DNA of 64,000 bases from Muricea muricata. Lineage: Eukaryota; Cnidaria; Anthozoa; Malacalcyonacea; Plexauridae. Below, piece after piece: positions 35,801 to 50,800 of this stretch (the first letter of the stretch is position 1; each line of letters starts with the position of its first letter). Made by a program: the position numbers and the translations under genes. The notes below the pieces were generated by a model. The model was not told where the DNA came from, did not search any database, and worked only from the letters and a program-made list of their open reading frames with translations. The stretch spans positions 46,168,059 through 46,232,058 of the forward strand of contig OY979718.1 of NCBI GenBank assembly GCA_963855995.1. Direction: 5' to 3'.

Positions 35801-38800
35801 TGAAGGTAGCAATCAATATCACCAAAACATGGCCGCCAGCCCACCTGTGCGAGAGACATTTAGTGATGCCTCAGAAATTTTGATTCTGCTGTAATTGACC
35901 GAATTTTGTAGTCTGTCACATTTCAGTCAATGATCCTCCGTTTGAGTGCCAAAGACAAACCTGTTTTCAAGTTTTGTATAATGAAGAAGACGCGTTCTGT
36001 TATATGAAAGTAGGTAACTTTCAAGAGCTAGCTCTTACTTCAAGTGTTTTTTCTTGTGCTAGTGGACCACGGATTAATAATTGAGACGTACATTATAATT
36101 GGCATCATCATGGCATCATAAACTTTAACGGCGGAATGCATTGACACACATTGTCTTTGTTTCCCTATAAGTCTGATGCGACCAGACGCTTTCTTATAGA
36201 TTTTGTTGAAGTCGTCTCCTAAGCACAAGGTCTAACCAGGAAAAATTCCCAAATAGGAATAAGATGCAACATAATTCACAAGTTCTTTCAACTTTATCTC
36301 TGCCCTGGTCATTATTTTTAGCCAAGTTTTTCCCCTTTTCCAAACAGCATACATTCAGTTTTAACTTTATTTAGGTTGACTATTAACTCATTGTGTTCAA
36401 ACCATCTTGACAACCGCGAAAGATCTTCTGTCAACCTTTCTTCAATGACATTAACCTCTTTATGCGATAGTATCTGACTGTGTCATTTGCTTCGGGTGCA
36501 CTGAAGAGGTACAATTTTCATAGGTAACACACTGTGTACGTCCAAACAAATAGTTAACCATTCCTTCTCGTTATCACTTATATCATATTTAGGTAATTTG
36601 GTAATAATCGAGCGCCACTGAAATTCCCCTTGTCCATTTCCTCACGTACGTCATTCAGGAGCAAAGTTGCTGCCAATTCAGTCGAACGGTTCAAACGGAA
36701 TCCGAATTGTTAAGACGAGAGCAGCTTGTTATCTTCCAAATATGTTATGATTTGGGAAAACACACACTTCTCAAGTACTTTGGAGATTACTCGAAGTATT
36801 GTTATGAGTCTATAATTGTAAATGTCAGATTTCATTCCAGATTTTTAAATTGGAATAATCTTGTTTAAATTCTGATGGCACAATTCCCGTTATAAGGAAA
36901 ACATTTATAATGTCAGCTAGGAGTTTCGGAATATCTTTTGAGCCGTTGTTGAGCAAACGTGAAGGTATTTCATCCAAACCCATTGCTTTTAAGTTTTTCG
37001 TTTTCGTGTTTCATTGGTTTTAAGTTTTTCAGATGCTTCATAACTGTGGAAACCGAGACAAGTTGGAAATGAAACTTAGTATAGGGTTATATTGTCTGCA
37101 GAAGATCTGCCCCACATGACATCTTTAACCTTAAATTCGTTAAACTCAGTACAATAACATACGTCACAAGTTATTTTGACGCATTATCGGGGCATTGTCG
37201 TTGAAAGAAAAAGACGTTTGAGTGTTCTAGTTAACTTGTGACATCATATTCGTTGACCAAACACTGTCAGCCTGCCACCAAGATATTTATCGCTTGCATA
37301 GCGTTACGTTGCTATAGACTGTAAGTATAGCCACAGAGTATGTAAATTTAAAATACCTTGTAAATTAGTCGTAAAATATTGACAATATAGTTTGTAAACC
37401 ATAATTTGCATTTTCCCAGTGAGTCTGACTTTCTTGCATATCATATGTAAACTCTGGTCTTACAAATTATTGCCAATATTTTACAAACAAGATCCCTGCC
37501 GAGATTTTTGCAAGAGTTAAAAAGTAATTTGCTGGTCCTCAATGATTGCTACAAACCGGAGTTAGAGTACAGAACTATAGACTACAGCCTCGTAAGCGAA
37601 GCACACGAAGTACGTGTATCACATAATTGGCATTGAAAATTATACAAAAAATATAAATATCCACATATTAATGTAATAATTTTAAATTTCCAGTATAAAC
37701 TACAATGGCATTATGCAAACGTTACCAATATGCATGAACCAAGGTTAAATATTCTGAACAATACCTGCGATACTGCAGGATTCTCAAGCAACTTCAAAAT
37801 TCTTGCAATTCATAATATAAAGTGAATAAACTCACCAGAGGAAAGAGATTTGACCAGCTGATAGTTTCTTGCCTGCTATTGTCTTGCAGAACAACGATAC
37901 AACTTCTAACACGAACTTCCACCTTCACAATTCTTGCAAGAAAGTACTAAAAATACCACACAATTATAGGAAGATATATATCTACATTTAGCAGAATTAT
38001 ACTGGCATACTAATGCTAATGCTGTAATTTGATTGGCTACTCTACTCGCTATCTATTCCTCGATAGATAGCGAGTGGCAAAACAACAATTTTCCTAGCGT
38101 ATTTTTTTTCAATTCAAACTAAGACAATATGTAGTATTATTTTAGACAAAATGGCTTATGAATCTATTATTTACCTCAGATTCTACTAAAACAATTAGAT
38201 TACTCGCTCTCAATTTCTATGAAAAATCTCGAGCTCATAATCTAATTGTTAAATATATACATATATAAAATCTTAAAATACAGTCATCGCCACACGGTGT
38301 TACACGCCCAACTATAATTACTAATATAATTATTATATATTTTATTTTATTTTATTTTACAAAATTCGCCATACATTAGAATAACAATTACACAACAGAA
38401 TTTACATACACTAAATAAATGTCATACACACAATGGCTGGAATGACCACACAGAGATGAAGTCTCCAATAACGGGGTTCCAATACAAAACATAACATAGG
38501 ATGGATTGACATTAGACAGACAGATCGGAAGACGAATAAACGTATAGACGTATTAACAGACAAAGTGAATGAATATTACTATAGTGTAACAGTACTCTCT
38601 CGACTGTTGAGCATGCATCTAGCAACATAGTCTTTTTGACAAGTTTGTCAGTGGACGGGACGCGTGACATTTCACACACACAGTCTTGAAAGATCTTGGA
38701 TCATCAGGATCATAAATTGTCTCCGTAAAATCTTTCTAGTACATAAATGAAGCACGCTTAAACGATGCCGGAGATTTAGTGATGTCTCTGACACAGCACG

Positions 38801-41800
38801 GTAGATTGTTCGAAACTTTGGCTGATCTGATGTAAAAACTGGTCTGGTAACTAACTGTCCTACACTTGGCAACATTTAGAAGGATGCCGTTGTTGGTATT
38901 TGATCTTGTTTGTCGAACAGAAGCTTTGATGGATATGTTGGGATCGGAGCTACTTATGACGCATTTGAAAAGATAGACCAGGTCTAAATATTCGTGCCAA
39001 TAAGTTATGGGAAGAAAGTCGAGGATCTTGAGTCTTTCCTTGTACGAGACGTCAGTGTGGTAGGGCAGTGATAAAATGAACTTGGTCGCGCGTCGCTGAA
39101 TGCATTCAAGGGTTAGAATGTTATTTACTGTTTGTGGTGCCCAAACTTGGCTACCATAAGCCAGTTGACTTCGAACCAATTAACAATTAGACAACGAGTC
39201 CGAGTTGTCTATGAGCGAACAGTCTGACTATTTGCTCATAGACAATGAGGGCGAGTTATCTAACTGTTTTAGTATACACTCTATCAAACTCTCTAAAAAT
39301 TCATCGGAAACCTCGGCGAAACGAGAGTTTAATGCCATATTTTTTCAGGTTTGCTTTCATTTTTCCCATCTTATTTGCTTTACACGAGACTTCCTGCACT
39401 TGTTTGTTTCACTTGAGGTCAGTGGTGATGAACATGCCCAGGTCTTTTTGACTGGTCGTTTCGTTAACAGGAGAGTTATGCACTGAGTACTGCGTGATGA
39501 CCGGTTCTCGAGATCTTGTTATGTGGAGGACTGCGCACCTGCTTTTGTTTAATTCCATTCGCCAGTCATGACACCACCTAGTGATATTATTCATATCAGA
39601 TTGAAGGGTTTCGCTGTCTTGAAAACTTTGAATAGATCGAAAACATTTGGTGCCGTCAGCGAACATCCCCATACTGGTACCCTGCGAGACAGACGCCGGT
39701 AGATCGTTTACGTAAATCAGGAATAGAAGTGGTCCAAGGATTGATCCCTGGGGAACACCTGATAAAACTGGAAGAGGCTCTGATGTCGCACCAAGCACAG
39801 CTACTCTCTGGAAACGTCCACCAAGAAAATTGCTCAACCAGCGCAGAAGTTTACCTCTAATACCGAAATTATAGAGCTTCACTAACAGGAGATCATGGTT
39901 TACTTTGTCGAAGGCTTTTGCAAAGTCAAGATACACAACATCAACTTGTCCTCGTTTTTCAAGTACGTCGAGAAGCTCGTTACAGATGTACAGCATCTGC
40001 GAAGTTGTAGATCTCCCTCGAAGAAAACCGTATTGAAGCTCATAGATTTGTTGATGATCGTGATCAATAAGACGGTTATAAATACAACGTTCGAAGACTT
40101 TCGAGACAAGAGACAGTAGAGATATTGGTCTGTAGTTGGAACGTCATGGACAGAACTTTTCTTCGGAATTGGGCTAATGTTAGCTAGTTTCCATTCGGAC
40201 GACACAACTCCTGAAGACAAAATCTTGTTAAAGAGATCACATAGAGATGGACTAAAGTTAGCTGCACTAGTTCTTCAGCAGCAACGCTGGAATGGAATCA
40301 GGACCAGTCGCTTTGTTTTCGTCGAGCTTATTAATTGCACGGCTCACTTCCTCTACGGTTAGTAGAATGTCTGAAAGGCCATGCTAGTCAGCGTGTTGAA
40401 AATCAAACACAGTTCTTTTGTCATCCCCGGTTAATTTTACATGCATTAGGAAGTCAAAGAATATCAGGTTATGGTCACTTGAAAGATTTACTGATCTTGC
40501 AGAAATACATGACAGCTTAACAATGTTATCTGGAGTAGCCGTCAGGACGAGGTCTAGGATGTTGTTTTTTCTGGTTGGGAACATGTTAACTTGTTCAAGG
40601 AAGAAATCAAACGTGAGTTCTCTAAATTTGGAAGACCCGGCCTAGGTATTTCTTTCTGGTGTGATTGCCACTTCATTAAAGTTCCAAGTTAGATCAGGAA
40701 AATTAAAATCACCGGTAACAAGAACTTTATCATACGTGAGATTTTTCTCTAGGAATGTCGTGAACAACTCTATATAGCCATTCATTTAAGTCGGAATTAG
40801 GCGGTCGATAACAAACACAAACCAGAGTCTTTTTGGAATTTGACTGTGTTAGTTCGAGTGCCAGTATTTCTAGACGATCCGACCAGTTTAGAGACTTTGA
40901 CCTTGAAGTTATTTTGTTATATATACATTGCGAAATACAAGAGTGCTCAAAGATTAATAGACAGAGCTACTTCTACTTATAGTTTTGTAAAAATTGTACC
41001 TGTCCGTTCTCGGGGCGAAACACCATGCAGTCTTCTCCTTCTTCCCACCAATGCTGTATTGTATATACAAGTAACACAATTATAAAGAGTAATACAAAGA
41101 AACGGCAGTTGATACAACTCTAAATTCAAATTGCAACAACTTTTGCGGTTATGCGTACAAAAAATGGCGTGCATAAAATTGACGGTAAAAAAGATGACAT
41201 GGCAACATCATGCATTATACTTAGCGAGAATATAAAGTAGTATTTATCTTTCAGTAGATATTTGTTATCAGCTTGTCAGCTATATACGATATATACGGTG
41301 ATATCCACAACTTTTGAAAAACCTACCTTGTTTTTAGGTGTTTGCTTTATATCTTCGCGTGCGTTCTTAGTAGTAACTTTGTCAGTCCTCTTATCCGCGC
41401 CCTCTTTTTCCCTGTTTGATGCATCTTTATTTTCTTTATATTGAGTTTTTCCGCTGTGTCGGTTTTCCTTTTGGTTTTCGGATTGCCGAGGATTTTGACC
41501 GCATGTTCCTGTCCTTTCTCTATAACTTTCCGTACTCTGTCTAACTTCACCGGCTTCACCTACACGACCTTGTTTTTCTCTTCTATTCCTGTAGTTTGGC
41601 GCATTGTATTCCGAACGAGCACTTTTTTGTGTTTTGTCTGCACCGTCTAACTTCTTGTGATCTGTCTGATCATACTTTGTATAATTCTTTTTATAACTGC
41701 CATCCATGTGACTGCTCTGTTGATCGCTACTATCACGGTTTCTGCCGGTTCTGCTACTTTGATTTTCCCGTTTGACTTCCGGTTGCTTGCGTGCAGCACT

Positions 41801-44800
41801 TGGTTGCGTATCGTTTCTTCCGTTATCACGATTGTAATCATTTTTCTCAGGACATTGCTCCTGTTTATTGTTCTGATTGTGAAAAGACTTTTCAAGAGGG
41901 ATTTTATCGTCGTGCTTCTGTTGATTCCTGAATTGGTTTTGACATTGGCCACTTTCTTTATTTCTCTGCTTATTTACCTCTTTATTATTTCGCAATTGAT
42001 CTCGTTGTTCATAATGTCTTTGTTTTTCACCTTGAGTTTTGCGATAATTGTCACGAATACTTTGATTTTCACTCTTTTCAACTTTATTACCAGTTGAAAT
42101 TGTTAGTTTTTCATGCCGCTGTCGATGTGGCTGCTCACTTCTGTATTGACCATCTCGCTGACCACTGGCATATCGACTATCGTGGCTTTTACCTTTTTCT
42201 GAATTATCAACGACAGAATTCTTTTGTTTAACATTTTCTGTTTCTTGAGCTGAAAAATAATACAACATCACTGCCGTGAAGAGGATTGATTAACCTAATC
42301 CAAGCAAATTCTGATGGCTATAAATCAGGGTTTTTCAGCCATTGCTAGAATCTTGTAGAAAAAATACAGTAATATATTGCAGCGTACTTTTTGAAGGAAG
42401 CTTAGTTTCAAGGAAATCCCACAGAGTTCCCTCTGACGGTCTTGAGGTTGAATAATCATCGTTGAAGTCGTCTTCGCGCCTACCACCTATACACAGTTGA
42501 GAAATTACTTGTTATATAGGTGTTCATTGTCCTTATAACAACATGTTTTAAATGTATCTCAAAGATATCACTAATCATTATGCGTTTACGTTTTCATTAA
42601 AATTTATTAGTTTAGCATACTTGGTCCGATTTCATAAAAAATATTTTGGGTGGACACTATCAGAATTACAGAAAAGAACTTAAAGCAATGAATAGGAAGT
42701 TGACATATAATTATGAATAATTCTTCAAGGATCACACCTTTATGGAAACCTGGACGTTTTCCTTGAATATTTATCTCTTCATACTTCTGCGAATGAAAGA
42801 CATTGATATAATTATTATTATTATATAATTATTATAATTATATTATATCATTATTATTTATTAATTACTTTAATTATAAAGGAACTTAATAATAAATATA
42901 TTTCAAAATGATAAGCAGTTAAAGGTTGCAGCTTTTGTGGTAAAAAACCCATGAAGCAGTGTAGGTAACCAAGTGAATGAATAATTATTTTGAGAGTTTT
43001 CTGACGTGTATGTGATATAGGCCTATAGTTTGGTAACAATTAGATGTGTTACACAAAGCTAAACGTCGACTTCTTTTATTTATATAAGTTGCGATAGCAA
43101 ATAAAAAAACCCAATTTTGATGCACAAAACTATTATTCACGTTGTTTACGTCTCTCACAAAGAGAATGCACCAGACCTTTTTTGCGTTCGACGATGGAGA
43201 ACGCTTCCTAATCCCGGCTGGATGCCTCTTTCTACCGCAAAGGTTTTGAGAATTCCTCTGAATTACTCTACTTTTCCGTAGCTTTTAAGAGGAATTGCCG
43301 AAAAAACCTCTATTAAAAACGCGCACGAACACACGAACAACCGGGTGAAGAAAATCCAACATACATCACAGTTATTTATTATACTGCACAACCTGATTTT
43401 AATACCGTTTAATACTTCTTCTAAGCAAATTTAGATGTAATTTAATAGCTAAATGAATAACAACAACCAAACTATTAGATAATATTGATATTTACATGCG
43501 ATATTTTGCTAGACGCTAGTTCGCTAGTTCCGTAGTTGAAAATTTATAAAGTGCCATAAATGTTTAATTCAATACCATAAAAAAAATTCCTTGAAATGTA
43601 CAAATATGTACCTTTTGACAATTTGTTTACGAAACACTTACATCACTATTTTCCATCTTGCTGACTTATGTCATCACCCTCCTGAAACCATGTATATATT
43701 TTATTTTTTTGACGTTTTTCTTTTGACGTTTTAATTCATTAAAATATTTCATCACGGATTTAAGCTTCGAGACTTCGAACATTTTCGGCGAAAATTTTGT
43801 GCCAATCGTGTGCATACATTCATAGCATAATTTCACCCAGTCTAGCATTATTTCGTTTTTTGGCAGAGGTTTCCTCGGCGATTCCTCGCAAAAACTACGC
43901 AAAACTAAAGGTATTCAGAGGAATTCTCAAAAATTCAAAGAATTCTCAAAACTTCTGCGAAGGAGAGAGGCTGGATGTTGTGACTTTTTTAAATTTTTGG
44001 ATGAGGCATTTGCCTCGTTCTGGCGTTTACAAAAAAAATACAGCGAAAGACTTCATGTTGCCCACTATAAAGAATCAAAGAATCGGGAATTTGGGCGATG
44101 TGCGCGTGTTTAACTTCCGTATCACTGGTGCGAAACCTGTGAAGTATATACTTTTTCCATTTATATCATTTATAGCCCCGGCGAAAAACAATTCTTACCA
44201 ATTGGACATTCACAAATCTCTGATTACTTCTAGCTAAATTTGTAGATTCTTAGTTACATTCAGAAAATAGCCGTAAACTATAAATAATTTTGAAACCTCT
44301 GATTAAAATACCTGCCCATCCCTTTTGTCTGAAAACTTTGCACCTCGGACACACTTATTGGTTTGATTATGGTTCGGTACTTCTTCTGTTGGACGATTTA
44401 GCTTTATGCCCACATCCTTTTCCGTTTTTCTCTGGTCCTTATCGCTCCATGAATCAGGGCGTCCTCTCTGCGGAAAATAAGTTAACCTTAACAATATTGC
44501 GCATATATTCCTTAAAGTATAGTCCTTTCTATACACTAAAAATTTCTTTGATCTAAATTGCAATGATTATTTTCTATTCTTTAAAATAAAATAAAGTAAA
44601 ATAAAACAAAGGAAATTATTTGTTCTTGTTTTAAAATACAGGGTTCTTTCTCCAAACAATAGAGTGGACATTTGTCGATGATGTACAAAAATAACATTTT
44701 CTCATGAATCTTTTTGTTATTTTTACTCGACATAAAAATTATTAATGATTATTTGAAAGACACTGAAGTTTTTAGCAGTGGCGAAGCCAGCCCGACCTTT

Positions 44801-47800
44801 GGTCATGCAAATTTCAGTGCTTATAGACCGTATATGGAATCAATTTCTAAAGAAATAAATAATGACGGTGATTTAAATTTGCATAGCATGAGCAAATTGT
44901 CGGGCTGGCTTCGCTACTGGTTTTTAGCACTGTATAAATTCAATGGTTGACAGTAAAAGAAAATTTATGGTTGGATGTTATACACTACTTGTTTAACACC
45001 CTGCAATCGTGTTTGTAAAGCATAGGAAGTTGCAAAAAGTTTTATATTTTAATTTCACGAAGATGGCAGGCGATATTTGTTTTGGTTGGTTGAGCAGATG
45101 CTTACACTAACATTGATACAGTTGGATCTTGCATTTAAAAAGTACCCTTCGAAAAGCCGTCGGAGAATTTGCTGGATCAATATATCGCGAGTAGTATTGT
45201 GAATATCGTGTTGCGGGATGTCCATGGCACCCAATAGTTTAATTATAAGCAAGCCCGTATCACCAGATTGTTTTGTTTTTAATTTAAATGATACCCAATA
45301 CTTGCATTTTTCAGCTCAAGGAAAATTTGGCAAAGAAGCGATTGGAGGCAAAGGCGGCCCAATCTCGCGGTGTATTTTGAACATGTTTTTGAATATAAAA
45401 TTAATATATGATGACATAATGAGCATGAAATCCCTAAATAGTCTGTATAACCCAGAATATATAGTATTTAAAACGAGTACAATATACGATGTATTACGTC
45501 AACCTTAAATCTACCTGGACAGATTAAAGACGTGGACAGGTTAAAAACATCACTATATAATGTTGAAATATAATGTTGACATGATATAAAAAAAACCTGA
45601 TTTCCAGTAAGTTGAAGAATTTTGTTTAGATTCTTTTCAGTTTTCGTGGAATCGATTTGTTTTTCACTACTCCGTTTAGCACTCTGGATACGTTGATCTC
45701 GACTGTGTTCAAAAGCAGCGTTCTCTTTCTTGTCCTCACTTTTTTTGTCTGAATCATATTTCCTTTGACCGGACAATAAATTTTGGGAATTTTGATTACT
45801 AACTGTGTAAAGAATGAAATAAATATTATTACACATTCCGCAGAAAAAGTTTTAACTTTTAGACTCTTTTTTATCAGATGCTAAAACTGATTATTCAATT
45901 CAGTTTAAGGTCAGTAAAATTACAAGGCATTAGTAAAGTCCCGAGGTAATGGAAATTTTATTTGAAAAATGTTAAAGGCGCACCATGATGAAAAATCGTT
46001 TAGCTTCTCTTGATCTCAATCAAACACAATATCAAACTTTTAATAACTTGTCACTTTCTCCAGGTATTCACTGTTTTAAAACATGCAAATTGATTGTGAT
46101 GTCATCGTCTCAAGCACACTAAATTCCAGATAGATCATGGAAAACCAGAAATATCTTAGAGACTTCTTTGTTTACTATAAGTCTGATTCTGAATGCGTGA
46201 GAAGATGACGTCCCAAATTAGCTGCCGTTAAAAATGAATATCTCGAGAACAAGACAAGATATTAAGAAACTGAAAGCGTCTTGAAGGTCTATACATTCAA
46301 ATGATGTCTGATTTAAAATTAAAAGTGGGCAAACGATTTTTCATCATAGTGCCTCTTTAAGAATTGAAGGCATATACGGAATGTGTATGAAACTCACGTT
46401 TCGAGATAGTTTTCTTTTCATAACGGTTAATTGCTTTGGGATTAAAAGCAATAAATAAGGGCGGACCATCATCATTTGACATACCAGGTTTAGCGCGCAG
46501 TTGACTAACATTCTTCAAGAAAAGACATATGTAATACTATTTATAAATGAAATATTAGTCACATTAAATAAAAAGACATGCATAGACTTTATAAAATATG
46601 ATATTTCATAACCTAAACGATACAAACAAAACTTATTCTACGTTTCAACCGCAGGCTGAGAGACATTAAAAAAGACGCCTGGTTGGCTCGTATAAAATAT
46701 AATGAAACATAATGAACATCAAATATCATTTTAAAATTAAAAATAGCCGATAACTTCATGCTTGGCGTTTTAATTTACAGTCTATATACAGTATACAGTT
46801 TTGGATGATGGTTTCACGCCAAAAATAAATAATGGACGATTCTGACAACGAGTAAAAATAGTAATTTAAAACATGTAAAGTGCATGACTATTGTACACAT
46901 ACAGTACACCAACCTTGTGTGTCTCCCATTTCAAAATAAGTTTTTCTACTTTACCACCAAGGACCTCCACATGCTGGGGTTCCAACAACATAAAACCACA
47001 TAATAAAGGAACAGTGCCTTTGAGACGAATTTTAGTACCAGGAGGTGTTGATAAACTAAACAAATAACATTTCCTCAGAATTAGGATGATAATTATCAGA
47101 GTATCCAGAGGCCCAAAGATATCATACAGAAATTAAAGGTCGAGCAGTGGCTATTAACAACAAGAAAAGTATACATGCATCCACTTTATATCTAGTACGG
47201 CTTGTAATTAAAAACAAAAACATTAAATCAACGTATCACTTCTAAACTACATGCCTAATAGTCTACTACAATGCATTTTTAGGTATAACCTTGGTAACCA
47301 GGAAGCGAGCATATGATACCGAGGAACACCAAACCACTTGATACCAATTTTTCCAATCACGTTTATGACTGTCAGAATAATCTCCAACTTTAATGCTCGC
47401 TCGCTTGTAGAGATCCATACCAAACGTGACAATAAGCTTTCTGTCCTCCTTTGTTTTCAGTCGGTTGACCATACACAGTTGATTTAGCGTGGTGACTAAG
47501 ATGGACCATTCGTGAGCCGAGGCATTAATGATAGGCAGGGCATATGCTTGTCAATAATTATTATAAAAAGAAAATTGTCATCTGTTGAAGGACAAGCATA
47601 AGAGAGGAGCTTTGTTTTGTTAAAGTTTTATGTCCTTGGGTGTTTTCTTGGCATCTTTTTATTTGTCGTTTTTCTTTGATGCCAGCAACGCATTCTGGTA
47701 AAATGTAAATGCTGCCATATTTTTCATTACGGAGCAGCTGGGAAATTTGTTGTCGCTGTGCAGAAAAATCGCTGGCACTTGCTATTTAAATTGTGCATAC

Positions 47801-50800
47801 CTGTTTTTTGCATGATTAACTTTGGTTCAGTCGTGAAATATGGCTTTTTCAACAATTTTTTTGTATCAAAATAATGGCGCTGTAGTTGGCATGCTGTGGA
47901 ACGAAAATTCTGCTTTTAGATGTATTCATCAGGGAATCGCACGGTATCTCGCTTGTCTAACAGCTTCAAACTTTTTTTCAAGTTAAAACAAATGTCAACA
48001 GTCTTGTACAGGACGATTTTTCAAGTGCGACAAGTTAAATTTCTGTTGGTGATGAGGACATTCATACATGCGGTGATTTGAGAGCAACTTAGCCACGCAT
48101 GTGCTACAGAACGGGCGGTTTGATCACTGCTGCTTTGTAAACACAGAAAAAGGCAGGTTTCGTTTTTGTTAAACCCTTGGGTATATGTCTTGGTCAAACT
48201 CTTTAGACATCTTCTCATTTGTTTCTCAGTGGATTGAAAACTGTACAGTATTTGGATAAACATTATTTCGCTTCCAAGGTTCTTTGAAGACAACAACGAA
48301 TAGTTCAAAATCTTGACGATCTCTCCAAAAAAATTGTGCAGAATCATGCATTCCCTTGGTATGCTGTTGAAGTTTAACAGTATTTTGTTTGTGTGAAAAT
48401 TGCCCTTCAGACACAAATCACGACTCGAAGTTCATAAGTTAAGATTTAATTTACTTTGACCAGCTGACATTTTGCTAACAGCATCACAGAACATTAATAG
48501 GTACAAAGTTGATGTTTTGCTTTGTTTGAATTGAGCATATGCTTTGCTGCGTCTTGTATAGAAAAATTGGGTGCGTTGGACCTCCTACGGCAAAAATATC
48601 TCGAATGAGAGTTTGTAGTATTTTTTCGTTTCATTCGTAATAAAAGTAGGTTTCTCGAAAGGCTAAGTCGCAAAAAATCTAGCCGAAATCTCCAAAATTC
48701 CTATTGTATTTTTTTAATCCCTAAAGATATGGGAAGCAAATGTCCTATATCGTTTTGACTGAAAAATTGCCCTTCACTTGAAATTACGGCTTCAGCAATA
48801 TAATCACTCAATCTGGCTTGGCTTAGCTTAATGCCTGAAAATATTCCAAATGGTGAAATTTACATGAGAAATTCCATGGCGCGAGTAACGCGATGTACAT
48901 TTCGATTGACTTTCGCTTGCAAATAAGTCTCTTCTGACTCTTCTGTTGCTTCAGCACCTCGAAAATTGTTCAAATTTGAAAATAACCGTGGTTGTTTTTG
49001 ACTTAAACCCAAAATTTTTATTTTTATAGCAAAATAAGTTGTGTTTTAGGCTTTTAGCTTTGACCAATGCACTGAAATTGGGTGTCATATTTTTTGTAAT
49101 GCTTTTACTTTGTATTTTATTCAATGCTCATACATATCAACAGCCAATTGAAAATAGAATTGATGGGTTTTCTTGTGGTAAAAACTAGATAGGGCAGGCC
49201 AGTTATCATTTCTAAAAAAATTTCATAGGCAATGCATAATTACAATACAGACAATCTTGAACAATGATTTCAACGTTGCTTACAGCGGTTTTTAATTATT
49301 AGTGTACATACACCTGTAGTATTGAATTTTTTGAACAATGTCATTCAATTGAATTCTCAAAAAATTCAGAAAAATAAATTTAAGGTTGTTTTGAGTGCAA
49401 AAATTGCCCTTCAAGTCAAATTTTGCTATTACAGCTAGCATGGAATATTATTAGCAAACTGTTTAGCATACATTTCAAACAACTGACATTCATTTTGGAT
49501 GTATTGTGACGATTTTTTAAGACGGTTCCTTACCACAAATGGGTATTTTTTGTTATCCTGTATTTCTAGAATTGATTAATTTGGGAAATTTCCAAAGCAG
49601 TGCATCCAGTATGCAGTGCAAGTGTACAACGCAAATTGTTAAAACGTTTGAAACAAATTTATTTACTAACTCCCTAATACATTTATTAGGTCCTCTATTT
49701 ACATTCATTTCCTAACAAACATTATCAAGAACTATTATGTATATACAGTCATACTGTCAGAAGTTCAGCATAGTTGCTGCTACGCAAGCCATGCTTTTCT
49801 CCAAGATACTTGAAGAGTTCACTTATTTCTCCAAGCCTGCATACGAGAACTACGCCACCTTGACTGTCATGCTGGTTACTGTCAAACATAGCTAGTTGCC
49901 ATTATTTATGAGTATTGCCACTGAATTTGCTGGTGGTGTGATCAAAACACCTGCATGTGCTTTCCCTCCAGAAAGCATTTGAGTGAATGTTTCTTTAATG
50001 TCATTCACATCAAAGAATCCCAAATCAACCAAAATTTTTAATTTCAGACCCTTGATTTTGCCTACCACATCTCAGAGAAGGTTGGGGAAGATTCAAAACT
50101 TGATATTAAAAGTTGCCACTAGTAATTGTTTGTTTGTAGCTGCTTGTCAAATCTCTAATGTCGCTTAGGTTACATGGGATGGCAAACGCTTTTAACAGGT
50201 ACTTTCGGCACCACAGTGAAGCAATAATTGTACAAGCATTTACTTGACATTGGTCTTCTACCTATTTGGATTTGGCAGATACTTTTTGGGAAAAACCATT
50301 TAAAAATACCATTTGTACTTTGTTGTCGTTGTTGTTGTTGTGGAGATGGTCCTTGCTGCACTACATTGTTGACAACATTTTGAACATCCTGAAGAGGCTG
50401 CTGCTTGTTGTACTGGGTATGTATAGTGGAATTGAGAGTGCTTGGTTGGTTGTTCTTGTTGAAGATGGTGATCAGAAGGCTTTGGCGGTGGTTCCAAACT
50501 TGCTAATTTGCCACTCAATTCACTTATTGTTCTATATAAGCTGGCTTATCGTCAGGGATATCATCAGGCTGAGTCTCCTTGGCTGGATTGGGATGTAAAA
50601 TGGCATCTTGGGTTGCTTTACCAAGCTTTTACTTTGGTTTTAAGAAAGCCATGAAAAATCGGGCAGAAAGTAGCGCCACTGAGACATTTGACATGGAATG
50701 AATGCCAACACCTTTGGTACATTTTCCTTGGTTCGTTATTTTTGTCAACAATACATGAGTGGAGGTCGCATGTGCATTCGTAGTTTGTGTGCCTGTTTTG

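Noticed and set aside
41657-42097. Hydrophobic plus-strand frame of 146 codons
   Set aside because: Antisense shadow of the large polar TDRD3 exon 41327-42249.
42854-43039. Minus-strand frame with a YLHCFMGF stretch, considered as the missing TDRD3 UBA domain
   Set aside because: Only the MGF triplet fits; the later N-x-x-(L/V)-E pattern is absent. The [12 protein letters not shown] start looks more like a decayed LINE piece, and splice sites are not convincing.
45055-45252. Minus-strand frame in the TDRD3 intron, tested as an extra exon
   Set aside because: No acceptor/donor pair in phase 0 and composition unlike the flanking exons.
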